Below, in pieces: positions 62,827 through 64,000 of a stretch of 64,000 nt of DNA. The position numbers and the translations under genes were made by a program. The stretch is from NCBI GenBank assembly GCA_017622495.1, contig JAGAQY010000024.1, positions 62,001 to 126,000 on the forward strand. Direction: 5' to 3'. The notes under the pieces are model-generated. The model searched no databases. It saw only the letters and a program-made list of their open reading frames with translations, and was not told where the DNA came from. Position 1 is the stretch's first letter; every line of letters starts with the position of its first letter. Source of the DNA: Bacteroidaceae bacterium (GTDB lineage Bacteria; Bacteroidota; Bacteroidia; Bacteroidales; Bacteroidaceae).

Positions 62827-64000
62827 TTATTCTATCAATACCTTGCGGCCATTGATTATGTAGATACCGCGGGTGGGATTTTTCGTTTTGCGTCCTAAAA
62901 GGTCGTATGCTATCACCTCTTGTGGCTCTGTTTCTATGCTTTCGATATCTGTTGGCTCTTTCACATAGATTTTTCCCGAAGCCTCGGCTTGCATGTCGTT
63001 ACCCATTGTTTTCAGAGTATATCTTATGGTTCCCGTCTTGGTAGGTGTACCATGTATGGTGACGGTTTTCGCTTCTTTGTTAATATCTACTGCTATACCG
63101 TAGCTGGCATATCCTCCCGAACGTAGTATGCCTGAAGCGTTCTTGTAATGGAATACGATGGGGGTGATTGAATCGCCCAATTCAATGGTCTGCTCGATTT
63201 CACCTGATAGCTCCGCCAGGTATATGCGTCCTCCTACCGAATCTGGCAGATAGTATCCGATGTGTGGTGGCTGATTGTATGCTACGTTTTGCCAAGCTAC
63301 TCCCATGCGGTAGGTGTGGTCGTGCATGAGGGTGGGTACTCTGAAGTTACTACTCGTATTGGTCGTGAAAACATTGAGTGTGGCATTGTCGTTGCTGCTC
63401 CAGAGAATAATTTCTTCACGCCAGTCGCCCAAAATGTCGGCTTGCAGGTTGGGGGTCGACTTGCTGCCATTGCATGTGCTGGATGAGTTATAGTCGTAAG
63501 GGTTTTTACCATTGATATAGACACGTGAGGTGCCGTTGCCATTCCATTTGTCTATCTTGCCTCCGTCGAAGAGTTCTTCTTGCAGATCGCCGTCCCAGAA
63601 TATACGGAAGTTCATGGATGTGCTTCCGGAACTTATTACTTCGCCTGTGACAGCACTACGTTGTCTCTTGTCGGCCGAGGAACTAAAGAGTGAGCCTCTG
63701 TAATCGGCCGATAGTTGTGCAGCCATGCCACGTCCAGTGTCGCCTGATCCGTTCTGACTATAGAGAATCTCACCTGTAGCTGCGTCGTGTACGTCGCATC
63801 CGTATGGTGACCCTTCGTGTATCTCGAACACCTCTAATCCTGGGCGGTCGGGGTCATGATCGGCAAGGTGTATGGCATCGCCATGTCCATAACCTGTGGC
63901 ATAAAGAAGTGTTCCATCATTGTCGAGTGCTGCTGAGCCCCAGATGATTTCATCAGCACCATCGCCATCAACATCGCCAACAGAGAGGTTGTGGTTGCCA
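62827..64000 (-). CDS. PL11 rhamnogalacturonan endolyase, partial (N-terminus beyond right edge)
   Basis: The reading frame is open to the right edge, so the N-terminal part lies outside; an internal Met at 63831 is not the start. Visible are the propeller repeats of PL11 with calcium-loop motifs (VGDVDGDGADEIIWGSAALD, NLQADILGDWREEIILWSS), then RVPTLMHDHTYRMGVAWQNVAYNQPPHIGYYL, the signature end of the YesW/YesX propeller. An Ig-like domain (about the last 130-50 residues) and a sorting-like C-terminus (VIAYDLLGRKTKN, RGIYIINGRKVLIE) follow. PL11 enzymes cleave the rhamnogalacturonan I backbone. It is upstream of the GH95 gene, and the two probably share a transcript. Confidence 0.93.
   Translation of the reverse strand, partial: GNHNLSVGDVDGDGADEIIWGSAALDNDGTLLYATGYGHGDAIHLADHDPDRPGLEVFEIHEGSPYGCDVHDAATGEILYSQNGSGDTGRGMAAQLSADYRGSLFSSSADKRQRSAVTGEVISSGSTSMNFRIFWDGDLQEELFDGGKIDKWNGNGTSRVYINGKNPYDYNSSSTCNGSKSTPNLQADILGDWREEIILWSSNDNATLNVFTTNTSSNFRVPTLMHDHTYRMGVAWQNVAYNQPPHIGYYLPDSVGGRIYLAELSGEIEQTIELGDSITPIVFHYKNASGILRSGGYASYGIAVDINKEAKTVTIHGTPTKTGTIRYTLKTMGNDMQAEASGKIYVKEPTDIESIETEPQEVIAYDLLGRKTKNPTRGIYIINGRKVLIE

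Overview
The window is a piece of a Bacteroidales chromosome. The signs are SusC/SusD outer-membrane pairs, fasciclin (FAS1) lipoproteins, many promoters of the Bacteroidetes type (TTG/TTTG, then 19-21 bp, then TAnnTTTG), Bacteroidales versions of LptD and GSCFA proteins, and secreted enzymes ending in a short sorting-like C-terminal domain. An oxalate module (frc, oxc, AEC transporter) hints at a gut lineage such as Muribaculaceae or Prevotellaceae, but the family is inference. No rRNA, integrase, transposase or CRISPR array was found.

Layout. 1-13970 is one long minus-strand operon: FAS1 lipoprotein, SusC, SusD, two more FAS1 lipoproteins and a second SusC-like receptor that runs off the left edge. 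14046-32298 is a glucan region. A minus-strand group holds a GH128-type enzyme, a DUF6057-type membrane protein and a TolB-like lipoprotein with a CxxCH motif. A CBM-rich secreted protein is divergent from a plus-strand GH2 plus second GH128-type pair. The divergent gap carries a 267-bp nested palindrome. 32372-38990 is housekeeping: MscS channel, HD protein, LptD, uracil-DNA glycosylase, AsnA and tRNA-Arg(CCG). 39018-43055 is a large secreted protein, probably an alpha/alpha-toroid polysaccharide-degrading enzyme. 43069-47595 is a cobalamin-riboswitch-controlled operon (BtuB, BtuF, BtuC). 47688-54930 holds a HerA/DUF853-like ATPase, then lysS, gpsA, pgi and a HAD phosphatase, with a four-helix-bundle gene cassette wedged between lysS and gpsA. 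54968-60388 holds GSCFA and the oxalate operon frc-oxc-AEC. 60445-64000 is GH95 alpha-fucosidase with a PL11 rhamnogalacturonan lyase cut by the right edge.

The most unusual structure is not a gene. Short-period direct-repeat arrays, each with its own unit sequence but a strict 7-, 8-, 9- or 10-bp period, fill nearly all the longer gaps between co-directional genes, often starting within 0-12 bp of a stop codon. Two have entered coding sequence (the N-terminus of BtuC and the middle of the toroid protein). One supplies the -33 element of the lptD promoter and one overlaps the asnA stop codon. Two related inverted-repeat units, one with a four-helix-bundle gene inside (51280-51773) and one without (33891-34012), look like a full and an empty form of the same small element. 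A second regulatory candidate is a 12-bp inverted repeat before frc that would pair with its Shine-Dalgarno sequence.

All calls come from reading the sequence by eye; family names rest on recognised motifs, not on database searches.
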